Below, piece by piece: positions 43,111 through 55,561 of a DNA stretch of 64,000 bases (positions are counted from its first letter, which is position 1; each line of letters begins with the position of its first letter). The position numbers were made by a program, and so were the translations under genes. The DNA comes from Asterella californica. Its lineage: Eukaryota > Streptophyta > Marchantiopsida > Marchantiales > Aytoniaceae. Where the stretch lies: positions 5,828,001 through 5,892,000 of the forward strand of contig JAYKYS010000015.1 in the NCBI GenBank assembly GCA_036924285.1. The letters run 5' to 3'. The notes below the pieces were generated by a model, which ran no database searches, was not told where the DNA came from, and saw only the letters and a program-made list of their open reading frames with translations.

Positions 43111-45382
43111 TTTACTGAATAAGTGCAATATAGTTTGAGACAATCTCGATCAAGATTTTTTCGTACCTTGTAGCAATAGTGCCCACTTTCTTTCTGTCTT
43201 AGACTATGAGCATGATGTGTCAATTTATAGTAGCTGCTACAACTAAAAGTCTCTTATCGTTATACCAGCCTACCCACCTTCTTCTTCTAAGACTGCTTTC
43301 TGTGGAAGTAACTTCTCTTTCAGTGGAGGAGGAGGATTTCTCATTTTGTCTGTCTACTGAGTCCCCATAATCCCTCCAGATACACATTAATGCTTCTATC
43401 TACTAGTAACTCTGAATTCTTCTTCTTCTTCATGTTCAGGAGTTAAATTCTTTCAACCGATATCTATGTAGTTGAAGCCAGCCCATTTTGGGAAGGCTTC
43501 GCCTGGGCAAGATACAATCATTCGATCTCAAGAATGGTGGCTGTACAACAATTTATTTGTCTCTGGAAGCACCCAGAGGAAGAAGCCAGACAGACATGAG
43601 AGCAGGCTGGTGCTAGATATATATCTCACTGGACTTCCTTTCCCTTACTTCTTCGAATTAAGCATGGCATGGACGAGTAGAAGCCTCTCTCAATTACTTC
43701 ACATCCTTTGCAAATAGGCAAATAGATTCCGAGAGAGAAAAGGCTAACTGTCTAGGATGTACACATGAAGGGCCAAGAAAGTCTTGGCCTTCAGATTCTT
43801 CCACTCGCTCGAATCTACTGTTATTTCTAGATCTTCCACATTACAGACCAAGCTGTTCCCTGCAAAGGCAGCAGTATAGAACTTTTCGCTCGGTTCTCAC
43901 CTGCTATCCTCATACCTCCAGCTCATCAGATCCAATCGGTTCCGTTCATTTTCTAGATCAGAGACTGTCACACTAAGTTCATGAGAAAAGAGACACTGTC
44001 ACACCAAGTTCAGTAAGTTAACTTCTTCTTCGACTTCTTCACTGTACATAGGGATCTGCATTCAGGTGTGAGCTCTATCTGAGATGGGGGACGGTAAGTT
44101 CTACTTTGTCATCAAGTCACGGGAGGATGTAACCTCAACCAACCTCCAGAAACCGAAACTGAACCTTGATTCCTTGTATATACTGAACAAGGGCAGGTGG
44201 AAAGAAACTTGACTACGGGTAGTGCACACACTATATTCGTATGTGACATTTTTCCTGCCTTTCCGGGTCGATTGCCCCGCAAAGACTAAGAGAAAAGTAC
44301 TCTTAGGAACTATCAGGTAATCTCAGGTAACCCTAAACAACTCTATCTTTGAAAACATATCAAGACATGGAAGTCTGAACTGTGTAAGCTTGTGCATTCA
44401 GATTTTCTATCTCCATGTGTTTCACGCCGATTCAGGATCCAGCAAAAACATGAAGCAATATTTTGTTATGCATTTGCATTGCTTTCAGGACAAAAGGGAA
44501 CGAGACAATCCCGTAAATATATGTTTTTCAACTCGGTGTCCCTTCCTTTAATAACGTTCGATATATTTTGTTCGTCAGCTACATACTGAACTCTACATAT
44601 CATAGAGGAAGTAAGCCTTTAATTAACACTATAGCATTCCCCGCTGATGAAGTATGGGGTCATTGAGCTAAAAACCCTGAACCCTAAACTCACGGTATCT
44701 TCCTGAAGTGGAAGCAACGTGACGCATGAACACCACACTAACGTGAAATATTCTACTACACGTAAGTAGATATTTAGATATCTACTCACTGCACTCAGGA
44801 ACGATACTCCTTTCCATTTTCTTTCCTTTTAAAAAACCCGATCAATCGTTCAAGCAAATGCAAAGATTTGGCACGCAGCACCTCGTTAACTGTGAATCCT
44901 GAAGTGAAGGGAAGCGAAAAACGAGTGAATGACTAGTAATGTTAATGGCAACGTCATAAAGAAAGAGCTTTAAACTAGATGGTTCATGTCTCTGCATGAC
45001 TTCCCAGGCCGGCCGCACAAGGAGACAGACCAACATGCACCTCAAGCAATCAGTCCGGTGCCTAAATACTCGACCATAATTCTGTTCACATATATCGTAG
45101 TATCCTGAATTGATCGGAGAAATGCTTGTCCTCCCGAACAAAGAACATCCAGGCCAGATCCTCCGAGAATACGTGTTCCGAGGGGATCTCCGGCATGATG
45201 AGTTCTTCCAGGGCAAAAAACAGTGACAGATTCAGTACCTGTACATGGTAACTTGAGCCCCAGAAACACGATCGTTTTCGCTTCCGCAACAATTCCGTGT
45301 CCTGCCTGAGTCAGCCAGCACACGCCAGTGAATGCTGGATGGATGGATCCGGTGATCTGTGTAGGGACACAGAATTCAACCT

Positions 45383-45390
45383 TATAAATA
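45383..45390 (+). promoter_or_regulatory. TATA box of AG peptide copy 2
   Basis: TATAAATA in CCTTATAAATAGAGTCCGG, 239 bases before the ATG at 45622. Context identical to copy 1. Confidence 0.75.
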
Positions 45391-45621
45391 GAGTCCGGAA
45401 CTGCTATGGTAATCATCATCGTCTTTCCTTCTTCTTCATCCTCTTTCGAGTCGGAGTTGGTCTGCTGTGCACGTTGACTTCATACCAGCCCACAGATCAA
45501 TTCTACTCGATCCAGGAATTAAGTCTCCTTCCAGTTTTGGACATATTTCCTTCTGTCACTTAAAATTCGCTCCTGGACCACCACTTTCGTTCAACTTTTC
45601 TTAAGCACTACATTCTTTACA

Positions 45622-45831
45622 ATGGTTTCGACCATGAGATCAGCTCTCGCCAAGGCTTTGGTCGCAGCTGTTGCCATCTCCAGCGTTGTTGGAGTCGCTA
45701 TGGCACAAGTCGAGGCCCCGGCCCCATCTCCTTCGGGACAGTCAGCAGCAACGGGGATATATCCGATGACTGCTGTGACCAGCTTAATCGTGGCCTTCAC
45801 TGGATTTGCTGCGGCAGCTCGCTACCTTTGA
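45622..45831 (+). CDS. Arabinogalactan peptide (AG peptide), copy 2
   Basis: A 69-residue precursor, identical to copy 1 except Val for Met in the C-terminal signal (MTAVTS). It has the same parts: signal peptide of about 28 residues, Ala-Pro/Ser-Pro core APAPSPSG for arabinogalactan addition, and a hydrophobic C-terminal GPI signal. The 5' leader and promoter are also conserved, so both copies are probably transcribed. ATG 45622 opens the only frame with a signal peptide. The near-identity of the coding sequences, against weaker identity at the arm edges, suggests recent duplication or continuing gene conversion between the arms. Confidence 0.88.
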   Translation: MVSTMRSALAKALVAAVAISSVVGVAMAQVEAPAPSPSGQSAATGIYPMTAVTSLIVAFTGFAAAARYL

Positions 45832-46385
45832 CATCACATTCAGTCGAAACTCCGTTGCAACTTCATCAGGAACACAGACATGATGATTGAAGAAGAATAA
45901 ACAGTTACTAGAATGTGATGGTTCCATCGATCGATATCCAAGCAATTAAGTTCGAGACGGGACATGCATGTTCGAGCTCCCATCGACCTGTAAACACTCA
46001 CAACTTATATTCATTAGTTTTTATTCTTAGAAATTTAAGGGACGAGATGGTACAGAAGCTGGCGGGCATGGCTGTAGAAGACAGGTACGGTGCATGCTTG
46101 TACAGAAGCGAGTGTGTGGTTTTGACGCAGCAAATATCTATCACATCAAGAAGTCAAGATCGTTATTCGATTCTTACGATGTATTCAATTTATTAGCTAC
46201 ATGTCAGTAAAGACGGCCAGCAGCTAGAGCTATAGCTCGCTAGCTTCATGATCAACCTTTCCTCGCTCCCTTCTTCTTTCTGAAGCTGGTCAATGTCCGC
46301 AGTTCATATCAGAGTGTCAAAGAACACCAGCTGTGGAGGCCTGCTGCTCCGCTCCGTGGAATTTCCTCTGACGCCCCTGATTCAA

Positions 46386-47352
46386 AACCGTACGTGATTG
46401 TCTCTTTACACCCAGATTGAAAAATGATTACAACTTAAAGAACCGGTCAAGTTCTGTCTCTCATCTTCGATTTTGAAGCATATATGTTGACTGTTTTCAC
46501 AACTCCTAAGGTGGCAGATACGTTGGGAAGAAATTAATATTTCTGGCGGCATTCGACGAGTAGTCTGTTCGTACGAAATGCGCAGCTGCGACACCACCTT
46601 GATCCGCAACTTGTTAAGTCTGCCGCGGAACAGCCGGACTCCAACTTGTGAGCTAATCAAAGTCTCAGTTGTTCAAAGTCAGATGTAAGTCGAGGATTCA
46701 CAATTTGACAACGATCTTTAGAGAGAATAATATACAGGAGAATTGTTCCTAAAGAAGCCAGCGGCACAGATGACGCAGTTATGCTGGTTTGTGTTGGAAC
46801 TGTATTTTCATTCTCATGGACGAAGGTACGTGTGAGCTCGCCGCAGTGAACGACAGACATTCTCGAGGACTTCAAACTACTGCAGTGGATTTCTATTTAC
46901 CATGCTGACTAGTCCCTTGCCGAATGTCTCATCGTAATCGCAGATCCTTCTTGCATTCGGGGAGAATTATAGTCTGATTGCACAGTGGCGTTCGTGTATA
47001 GCCCACTGTGCTCCCTTGGAATTGTTCTACTGTAGCTCCGCATAACCTCTTTGGAGAACCAGCCAGGTATATCACAATGCACGAAGGGAAGGCTCAATTA
47101 TCTGTAGATCGATAGAGGACGATGTCTCAGGTGTCTGCTGGACAATGCTGGTGCTGAGAACAGTTTGCTGCAGTCGCGCAGTCGCTTTGCAGTTCTGCAT
47201 TTAAAGGTATTCCTGGGCAATTGCATAGTTAGATTCTCGCAGCTAAAAGTCTCGAAGATATACTGACTTTCAGCTGTTTGGACAGTTGATTTCTCTGGGG
47301 CCGCTTCAGTTCACAGGAGAATCTCCTACGCACTCGTGGCATGATCTAGCTG
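46386..47352. other. Intergenic, nothing recognised
   Basis: Mixed composition, only short frames with no family resemblance. The last 200 bases would contain the promoter and leader of the P450 sequence, but no clear TATA box is seen. Confidence 0.5.
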
Positions 47353-50300
47353 ATGATGGAAGCTGTGAAAATTGGTGGAGCGTTTCCAGAAATTAAAATG
47401 GACGCTCCTACTTTACTTTCTCTGGCATTAGGTGCTATTATCCTGCTGATTGTCTTAAGCTTGATGAAGAGGCGGAAAGCGTCTTACCAGGATCCACGAA
47501 TACCCAAGGGGTCCGAAGGACGGCCTTTGATTGGAGAAAGTCTGGCCTTTGGAAATGCGGACCCTTTTAAATTTGCCCTGCCACGAGTGAAGAAGTACAG
47601 CTCTCACTTTCAGCTTTTTTGACAATCGATCGACTTAAGCAGAGTCATACTTACCTGTCTTTCACTGAGGGCTTTTTGGAGATAATGATAGTGATGTCTA
47701 GATTGTGTTAGCCTTTGGGAGCTATCATTAACATTCAACTATGTCATTTTGTTTTCCATGTTCAATCACTCAGGTATGGAAATGTTTTCAAGTCAAACAT
47801 AGTAGAAATCATAGCGTCAATCATAGCGACTACGTCAGATGTGGCCAAACTTGTCTACGGAGATAGAAACCTTTTCAGAGCGAGTTATCCAAACACCATA
47901 TCCACTCTTGTGGGGAAGAAATTTTTGTCCAGCTGTGATCCTCATCGTCACCCATTTCTGAAGAAGGTCATTCAAAGTGCTCTACTTCCTGACACCTGGC
48001 GCCAAGAAGTCGGAAGCATCGAAGGTTATGTCAACGAAGCTCTGAACTCTTGGGCTGGAAAGTCCATTCAAACATCGAAAGAAACGAAAGAGGTGTGTCT
48101 TTCATCTCCCTCGTTGTGGGCAAGGTGTGCCTTCTACAAAGGAATTTACTGCCTCATTGCTTGCCTTTAAACTTTGGAGTAATAGATAGACCATAATGTT
48201 ATCTGGCAGTTCTTTCAGTGTTTTCTTGGTTTAGAGTCCTGATTTGCATAATGACATATGCACGGTTGTGTTGATCAAAGATGAAAAACTAGAGGAATGA
48301 GATAATTTGATGATGACGTCTGAAATTGTTCTCTCTCTTCGAACGTTGCATACTTTATGTTGAACGTGGCTGTTTATTTCATCTTCGGGCTCACGGATCT
48401 TGGCGGAGGCCAAAGTTCTTGTTGATATGTATCGTGCAATTGGCCAGGCCATGTACTCCTTGCCTGTCAACCTTCCAGGCTTCACTTGGTACAACACTTT
48501 TCAGGTGACTGATCTCCACTTTTTCTCTTCTCCGAAAGTCCATCGGGCATTGTTCTTTTCTACTGCTGTTAACTACTCTACCAGTTAAATTCTGAATACT
48601 TCTATCAGGCCCGAAAACGAGGATGTGAGTACCTGAAGACCTTGATCTTGAAAAGGCGGAAAGAATCAGAACAAGGTTTGAAGCAGAAAGCAGTCCTTGG
48701 AGCACTAGTGAATTGTCGAGACGAAAATGGAAATGAATTGCCCGATGATGAAATCATAGACCTTCTGATCGGTACGTTGTTTGGAGCACATGATACAACT
48801 GCCACAACTCTGACTTGGATCTTCAAACATCTAATTGAGCATCCTGATGTCTTGGAAGCTGTCGTGGTTTGTACCACTCCCCTGAATCCTCCACCCATTT
48901 TGCAATATTCCGTCAGTATGACAGCATGGTTTTAACTGCGCATTAGAGAGTGTGGTAGTTGTGACTTGAGGTACTTGACAACTGCATGACAGCATGTGAG
49001 ATATTTTCCCGTGTAGCGTCCTTTATGGAAGTTTTTGGTCATCCCAGGTTTGGAGGATCATGTAGAGAGTTTGTTCTAACTTTTTGTTGCGTGGATAGTT
49101 TGAACAGGAGCAAATCTTTAAATCCAATGTGCCAGGAGAAAGTTTGACATGGGAGGACACTCAAAAGATGCAGTATTCCTTGCAGGCGGGTGATTTGTCC
49201 CTAAGATATAGAATCGAAACTTAGAAACATCTGTATTTACATTCATACATTTTGGAACGCTGCTTGCTACAATTTGACAGCTTGTAGTGTGCTCAGATCA
49301 ACCATTTACAGATTCTGAATGGAAGAAGTTAACCAGCAGATATTCCACGTGATGAAACCAGATTCTTTATTTTCCAAGTCCCTATTGTAGACCAGTTTTG
49401 ACTTATAGATGTCAGCTGTAGATTGTATATAGTACCGAACATTCCCAGTTGTATGGATTGTATTGAAGCCATGAGTGGCTAACGAAGCTGGAAACAAAAA
49501 CGTTCTTCTTTCTACTGTCCTGCTTCTAGTTTGATTAGCCACTCCGAGTGCAGTTTGCTCTCTCGGAATATTACCCTGTCTCTTTGAGAGCCTGGCTTAT
49601 TCACTCCTCTACGCAGGAAGAACCAGATAAAGCTCTTGCACTTCTTGTGTGGCCAGGTCCAAGTTATGATATATTTGTAAATTGTAGGTTAACTGCATCT
49701 CAGTTCTGTAGTCTGCATCAATGCTTTTAGACTGAGTTGAGTTGCGAAGGTCTAGAAGATCTCTTAAGCTCGTCAGCAACTTTTTGTGTGATACAGGTCA
49801 TTCACGAGACGCATAGATTGCCGACTGTTCTGATGAAGAGAACCACTTGAAGAGATGGAAGTTAAAGGCAAGTCTTCATTCTACAGTCATGTTTCGAGTA
49901 AGAACTCACCCGTCAGGGATTTATGAGTCAAAAGTAATAAAAGAAGTCGAAATGGACGCAAAACCGTCAAGGAGTTCTGCAAGTCTGCCAGTGATCGTTT
50001 ATGTATTAATTTTTATGTATCCGGATTTTCTTGCAGGCATTTTGATACGCAAAGGTTGGAGGGTTTTACCTCATTACAACAGGCGTGCATCTCGATGCTA
50101 ATAATTATCCAAATCCTCATGCTTGTGATCCTTCTCGATTCAAGGTAATGCAAATTATTCGTGTTTGTGTATGTAATATTGCACTGAGTTAACTTGTGTA
50201 CTCGGTCTTAAGGCAAATATCGGAGTCGTGTTCATGCTGCTAAGTGCTTTTGGAGCAGTCTATACATCCAGTTTATTTGTTAATCCTACCACTTTTGTCG

Positions 50301-50881
50301 TAGTATTCCATGTACTGTATCTACAATTTGGCAAACACTCTTGCTTTCTGGTTCTAAATTGTGGTTGTCCAGCATCACTTCTAACTCCAGTTGTCTTAAT
50401 TTTCTCGGTTTCGCTTTCACCTACGCTAGGATGCATTAAGAACTCAAGCATTCTATCTGTGCAGGTTCCTCCTAAGCCCGGTACATACTTTCTGTTTGCT
50501 GGTGGCAAGCACATGTGTCCCGGTAGTGAACTAGCTAAGCTGGTTCTGTTGGTGTTCCTTCTGTTGGTGTTCCTACACCATCTCACCACCAAGTTTAGGT
50601 ATGTGCTTTCGCTGATAACCGCAGTGATGTTTGAATTTGGAAGGTCCTTGATGGTGTTGCAAAACAAAAACGATTGCAGATCATATCCGGCACTGAGAAG
50701 CTAAACTTGGTGAATTTAGGTCGCCAGCGTACTGCATTTGACATCTGGACTTCATTATACCAACTTGAACTTCCTGCTTTACAGGTGGCACAGCCTACAG
50801 CCAGATACGGGAACAGTTTTTCGGCCATTTCCTTTGCCCAGTGGTGCTTTCCTTATCAAACTTGAGAGAAAGGTTCTCTGA
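47353..50881 (+). pseudogene. CYP707-like cytochrome P450 (CYP85 clan), spliced, with several frame lesions
   Basis: Exons in order: 47353-47594 (membrane anchor LLSLALGAIILLIVLSLM, hinge PRIPKGSEGRPLIGESLAF); 47774-48092 (YGNVFKSNIVE, RHPFLKKVIQSALLP); about 48360-48504 (NVAVYFIFGLTDL, SLPVNLPGFTWYNTFQ); 48609 to about 48864 (I-helix GAHDTTATTLTW); 49099-49189 (SNVPGESLTWEDTQKM); 49798-49866 (K-helix VIHETHR); about 50037-50143 (IRKGWRVLP, NNYPNPHACDPSRFK); 50464-50598 (heme loop FAGGKHMCPGSELAKL); about 50786-50881 (FRPFPLPSGAFLIKLERK). The best match by memory is CYP707A, abscisic acid 8'-hydroxylase. Lesions: shift at TDL/AEAK near 48399, shift before REPLEEMEVKG near 49835, shift near 50085, and a 15-bp tandem duplication after the heme loop (LLVFLLLVF). 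Uncorrected assembly indels are an alternative explanation. Confidence 0.8.
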
Positions 50882-53800
50882 GGTCTGCAGATTTGATGTC
50901 CTCTATCAGATTCTGCACGATGACAAGGTGAAAATGGTCTGTAATAATGGATCTCATATCACTGCCACAGTCTTCCAACTCTCGACACATGGGTGATAGT
51001 TAGCTCTTTTTGTGAACATCTTCTCATCAACAATCATACAGGTAGGGATGTCCAGAAGACTCTGGACATCTGGGACCTTGAGATCTCGACAGTCTTTTTA
51101 TAAATCTTCTATCGCAGATGTTGCCACATCATTAACTGAACACAAGTTTCGGAAGGAGCAGAAAGTGTTGGAGGAGCGTAAGTTTGGTCCAAGTTGCGTA
51201 TGTCAGTACACTTATAATGTTATGCAATACACTCGATTACTTCCTGTTACAGCATCAGTTTTGATATCCTGTCCTTCTAAAACTCAGAGAATGAGAGAAG
51301 GCACAAAATAGCCTCGAAAGCGACAAATTTATTTACATTAAATAAAGAGCGAATCTACAGTTAGAAGCGAAAGCGAAGAGAAAAAGCAACAAAAAACACA
51401 CTGAAGATAATCGTGTGATCACAGAATGCCAAGCCGAATCGAAGCTCTAGTTATTAGTCCACGAAAGGATTCCATTATGCAGAGAAAAACCTTCTAGCAA
51501 GGATTAGTTATCTTCATATATCGAGAATGGCAGATATGCTCAAGGACCACTCGAGCTCTCTAGTATAGGGGTATCACGCAATTAGCCCAGCCAAGTACAC
51601 AGTGAGAATCAATTAGGGGCCGAATGTGCGCTAATAATGCCGAGCGGAGTTAGCGAAGTGTTATATAACCTGAGGGTGTGCCGATGGAAACTTGTAGTGC
51701 GAAGCACATTACCAGAATAGGTTCTATCAAGGATTAGTTAATTGTATTCACTTTTGGGATGATACGCCGAGTCTGAAGCGAAGTAGATTCTCAGTGACGA
51801 GTAGTGCAACACAACTGACGTCAAACGCGACGAAGGGTAGAGCTGCAATTATATCCGATCATCGGACTCAGAGGGATCAGCATCAAACGCAAGGACCAGC
51901 GTCCTGGGTTGTCCCTTGAATGTTACGTGGAGAATCGAAGGTACGAAGGGTTGGGGTGGTTCTCACATCCTAGTGGGTGCCCCACCGGTCACCCTAAGGT
52001 TGTCATGCCGCACACTAAAACAGTCCCAAGGGTTGAGCACAAGAGTTGGAAGCAGCGTTTCAAAAATCAGTAAATTGTTTGAAGCTATTTCGGTTTACAT
52101 GCCAGAAATTCACGTACGAACATTGGATCTAAGGGAAGAGAGCTTCGCTTTCCATCGAACCTTAACATTTAACGGTATCAGTCGTTAAACTTACCATCTT
52201 AACTTACTTATTAAACATTTGATTACTCGACTCGGACTTTGAGACTGTCCTTCCGCACGAGTAGTCGACGAGAGATGCTCCAGGAACTACTCTCAAGTAT
52301 CTTTTGCATCCGCAAAATCGTGGCAAACACTAGAGTGGAATCTGCTGCAGTGGCAAATTGTCTGAGGCGCAAAGAGAACACAAAAAAGGGTCCCAAGCTC
52401 CCGAGTATGAAGGTGCGCCCCTCCATGAAATCCAAGCCTAACTACCGACGACCTGTATGGTTCTTCTCAGGGCTAGCGCTTCTGGTTTTCCAAGGAGATG
52501 AATTTGACATTCAAGTCTTTGCCAAGTCCAGCAGATCTTGACCTAATACATGCTTGTGCTTCTACGCTCTTTCGGGGCCAGGATTTGAAAAACCACGAGA
52601 AGTAGTTTTAATTTGGAGGTTTCCTTTTCTCCAGCTTCCCCGGCCCTTCTACGTTCTAGACACTTGTTTGCTCATCTTCTAAGTTTTGACTGAGGGCCTG
52701 ACTGTAAGTTACTTCGCAGTTTCTGTTGATAAAGTTAACTCAGTTTAATTTCTGTGCAGTTGAAAGAGTATAGTCACAGGCGGTGGAAGGAACCTGTAAC
52801 ATTTTTCTGACCCTAGTCATAACGGGTGTCGTAGTTAGTTGCGAGAGGAGTTCGAATAGTCACTAGCGTTTTACGATCTGGGTAGACAAGCCTTCGAAGG
52901 TCACGATCTCGAGTACCATGTTACTGCAAATTACCACGTTGAGCGGTGCAATGACCCCATCGCCATGCTCGGCGATGTACAGTTTTCCTGCAGAAACAAT
53001 GGAAAACTGTTGTTAAGAACGTGGTGCGGTTTAGCCCTATGCTTCCACTACAATCAACATTAGAAAGCTGGTCCAATGCTTACCTTTTCGGAAACGACAA
53101 AATATATTTCCCACTTCACAGTATCGCAGTCCAGCCTAAAATCAAAGTGAATATTAACATGGTTTGTTTTCTAGAGATACAATGTACAAACACATTCTGA
53201 ATCACGACAGTGTTGGAGAAACACAGATATTCTTAGTGCAAATATTGAAAATGTTATTTTGAGTGAACCAAAACTTGTGGACACTGGTGGATGTATGGCA
53301 TGCATTGCTTGTCGTAATTAAAAACTGGAGAGCAAAGACATAGTGGGAGAACGTGTAGATTAACAACATACCATTTTATTTGACATACATATCTGCATCT
53401 GAAGCAAAAATGACATTTATTAACACAGAAGTCACGAAGAGTTTGTTTGGAAAATATTATGTATAAATAACAAACACATATAATGACTTCAGGTTTTCCT
53501 CTGTTCTTTCCTTTTCGCCTTCGGTCACTCCTATGTACACTTAGGCTGCATCCCCTTCACACAAACAACGACTTCGGAATCAATTACATTAGTTAAAGCA
53601 CGCAAAAAGATATACAGTCACAGGGAGAATTGGCACCCACCCTTGATCGGGTTATTACAGAGTTTAAAACTGAAAATTACAAAAATGTAGGGAAAGGTGC
53701 AAACGTAGGGATTTGAAACTGGAATTCAACCAGAAGCAAACTGAACATCGCTTTATAGGATATTCACTTACATTCTAAACCCTAAATCTTTAATTCAAAT

Positions 53801-55561
53801 TAGTGCCAAAATTTAGGGATATACAACGATCGAATGCTCGTAGCTCTGCAATGCTGGTTTCTCTCGGCGCTGGCCCTCCCAAGAAACACTCTTACTCTTC
53901 GTCGGATGTCAAACTCTCTCCAGTTTATCGCATATGCTCCAATTTTCCTTGATAAGGGTTGACGTACGAGTACTTCGCAGATCTCTAATTCAAATTAGTG
54001 CTAAAACGTAGTGATCTGCAACGATCGAATGCTAGTAGCCCGGCTCTGCTCGTAGCCCAGCTCTGCTCTGTTTCTCTCGGCGCTGGCTCTCCGAAGAAAT
54101 GTAACCATCGCGATGATGCTCTTCGCTCTAGTTGCTTTCACACAGTATTCACGAAAAGCACGAAGGATTCACTTAAACGTCTCTGCGGTTGAGACTGGTC
54201 ACGGTAAGTAGACTGGTCCTGGTCACGCTTTAGTCAGTTCTGCTTGAACTGCATTGCGAAGGGGAATCAATGAATCTCAGGTATTGAACATGCAGACTTT
54301 ACCTCAGTGAAATACCCGGAACAATATAAGAGGTAACTAATAACAAGATACAAAATGAATCAGTATGTGGGGACTGTTATCCGATATGTGGAAATTCCAA
54401 CTTTTCGAAGTCTTCCAATCCAGGACTATCGTAAATTCTCCCTGTGAGTCTGCGCGCATCGAGCTTATCCCCGAGCCTACATGCCCGAAAGGAGGTGCCC
54501 AGTTTTATCTCCTCCTTGTGCTAGCTCTCTCTCGTTTTCCAAGAGAGCACTGCTCGGAAGTCGGTGCTTTTTTTACGGCTACAGTTCCTGATATTCGCAT
54601 ACAGGTAGGTAAGAAGAAGGTGACGTCAATTTGTATTCTAAGACCCTGAGGCTCCCTTTACCGAGTTAGGGATAAGTTCCAGTCTTTGACGCGTATTTTG
54701 AGGGCGAAGGCAAGGGGAAACTCATGCACAAGCTCTTGCAAGAAATCTGCCGTATCTTTAAAGCAGAAACCAGACTGCTACTTGATACGTTTCTAGGAGT
54801 TGTAGCATGACCTTGTTTCCTAACCGACACAGAAGTACTCACTGACTTACATGGATGGGTCGTACGACTTTGAATTTACATCCAGGTCCTTGACCTCACA
54901 GAAGAGAAGCTTAAGTAATCTGGGTCTATCTCACTTTACGTATTAAATGTAGTCACATGATTACATTCGTAAAGCCGTTTTGACCTGAGTTGAACAGTAC
55001 ATCCTCTTTGTATGAAGGATAATTGTGCCAAAAAAGAGCCTCTTCCTCTCATTCTGTATTACATCTGCATTAATACAAAGCTAAGATGAGATTCTGAACA
55101 TGTCATCTTGTCAACTGGAAATCAACAGCTCAGATAGCCAGGTCATGGTCAAGTTTCCTGGTTCATGTCCAAGGCTCCAAGCACAACTATCTATGCCCAG
55201 ACATGAGCAAGGAGCAGAGAAAATGTTGTCATGTACATAGCAAGAGGGCCAAAATATTACACTGTTATACGTTGTATTATTCATATGCATCTATGTCGAT
55301 CCTACTCTCACGAAAAACTCTACGACCATGGCATAACTCGTTAGTACGATAACTAACTCTCGCATGATTGATTAAAACCTAACTAAATGATCCAGTGAGA
55401 AAACCTTTGCCTATCAGACTGAACTTTTGCACATGTACTCCACATAGAAACTCAACACAGGAAATGAAAAGACACTGGCAATATTAGCTTGATCAGCAAT
55501 GACCTTTAATTAAGACCAAGTGTGATGATAAATTCAGTGCTAACACCACTTGACGCTTAAT
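50882..55561. other. Long stretch without a recognisable gene
   Basis: Small frames only. A minus-strand segment 52868-52990 after an acceptor-like CTGCAG reads GKLYIAEHGDGVIAPLN and stops at QIVKR. It looks protein-like but is too short to name. The plus-strand frame at 51916-52188 has no family resemblance. 55000-55500 is AT-rich and would hold the 3' region of the SET sequence. Confidence 0.4.
53780..54110 (+). repeat. Imperfect direct repeat, about 110 bp, two copies
   Basis: AATTCAAATTAGTGCCAAAA...CAACGATCGAATGCT...TTTCTCTCGGCGCTGG at 53798-53880 recurs at 53988-54093 with about 20 changes and an extra AGCCCGGCTCTGCTCGT piece. Confidence 0.7.

Larger units (their letters stand above)
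43850..46385. repeat. Right arm of the large inverted duplication
   Basis: Reverse complement of 35605-38990. Best conserved around the AG peptide gene and its promoter (45300-45900), weaker toward the inner edge (43850-44100). It lacks the tandem duplication and the TIR insertion of the left arm. Confidence 0.85.

Noticed and set aside
45042..45419. 125-residue minus-strand frame in the right arm
   Set aside because: It covers the AG peptide promoter region. The left-arm equivalent is interrupted and no family is evident, so duplicated non-coding DNA is likelier.
50260..50667. 135-residue minus-strand frame in the P450 locus
   Set aside because: Antisense to the heme-binding exon and its intron; the plus-strand exon has the diagnostic motif and splice sites.
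51916..52188. 90-residue plus-strand frame
   Set aside because: No motif, no promoter, no splice partner; a frame of this length is expected by chance in this composition.
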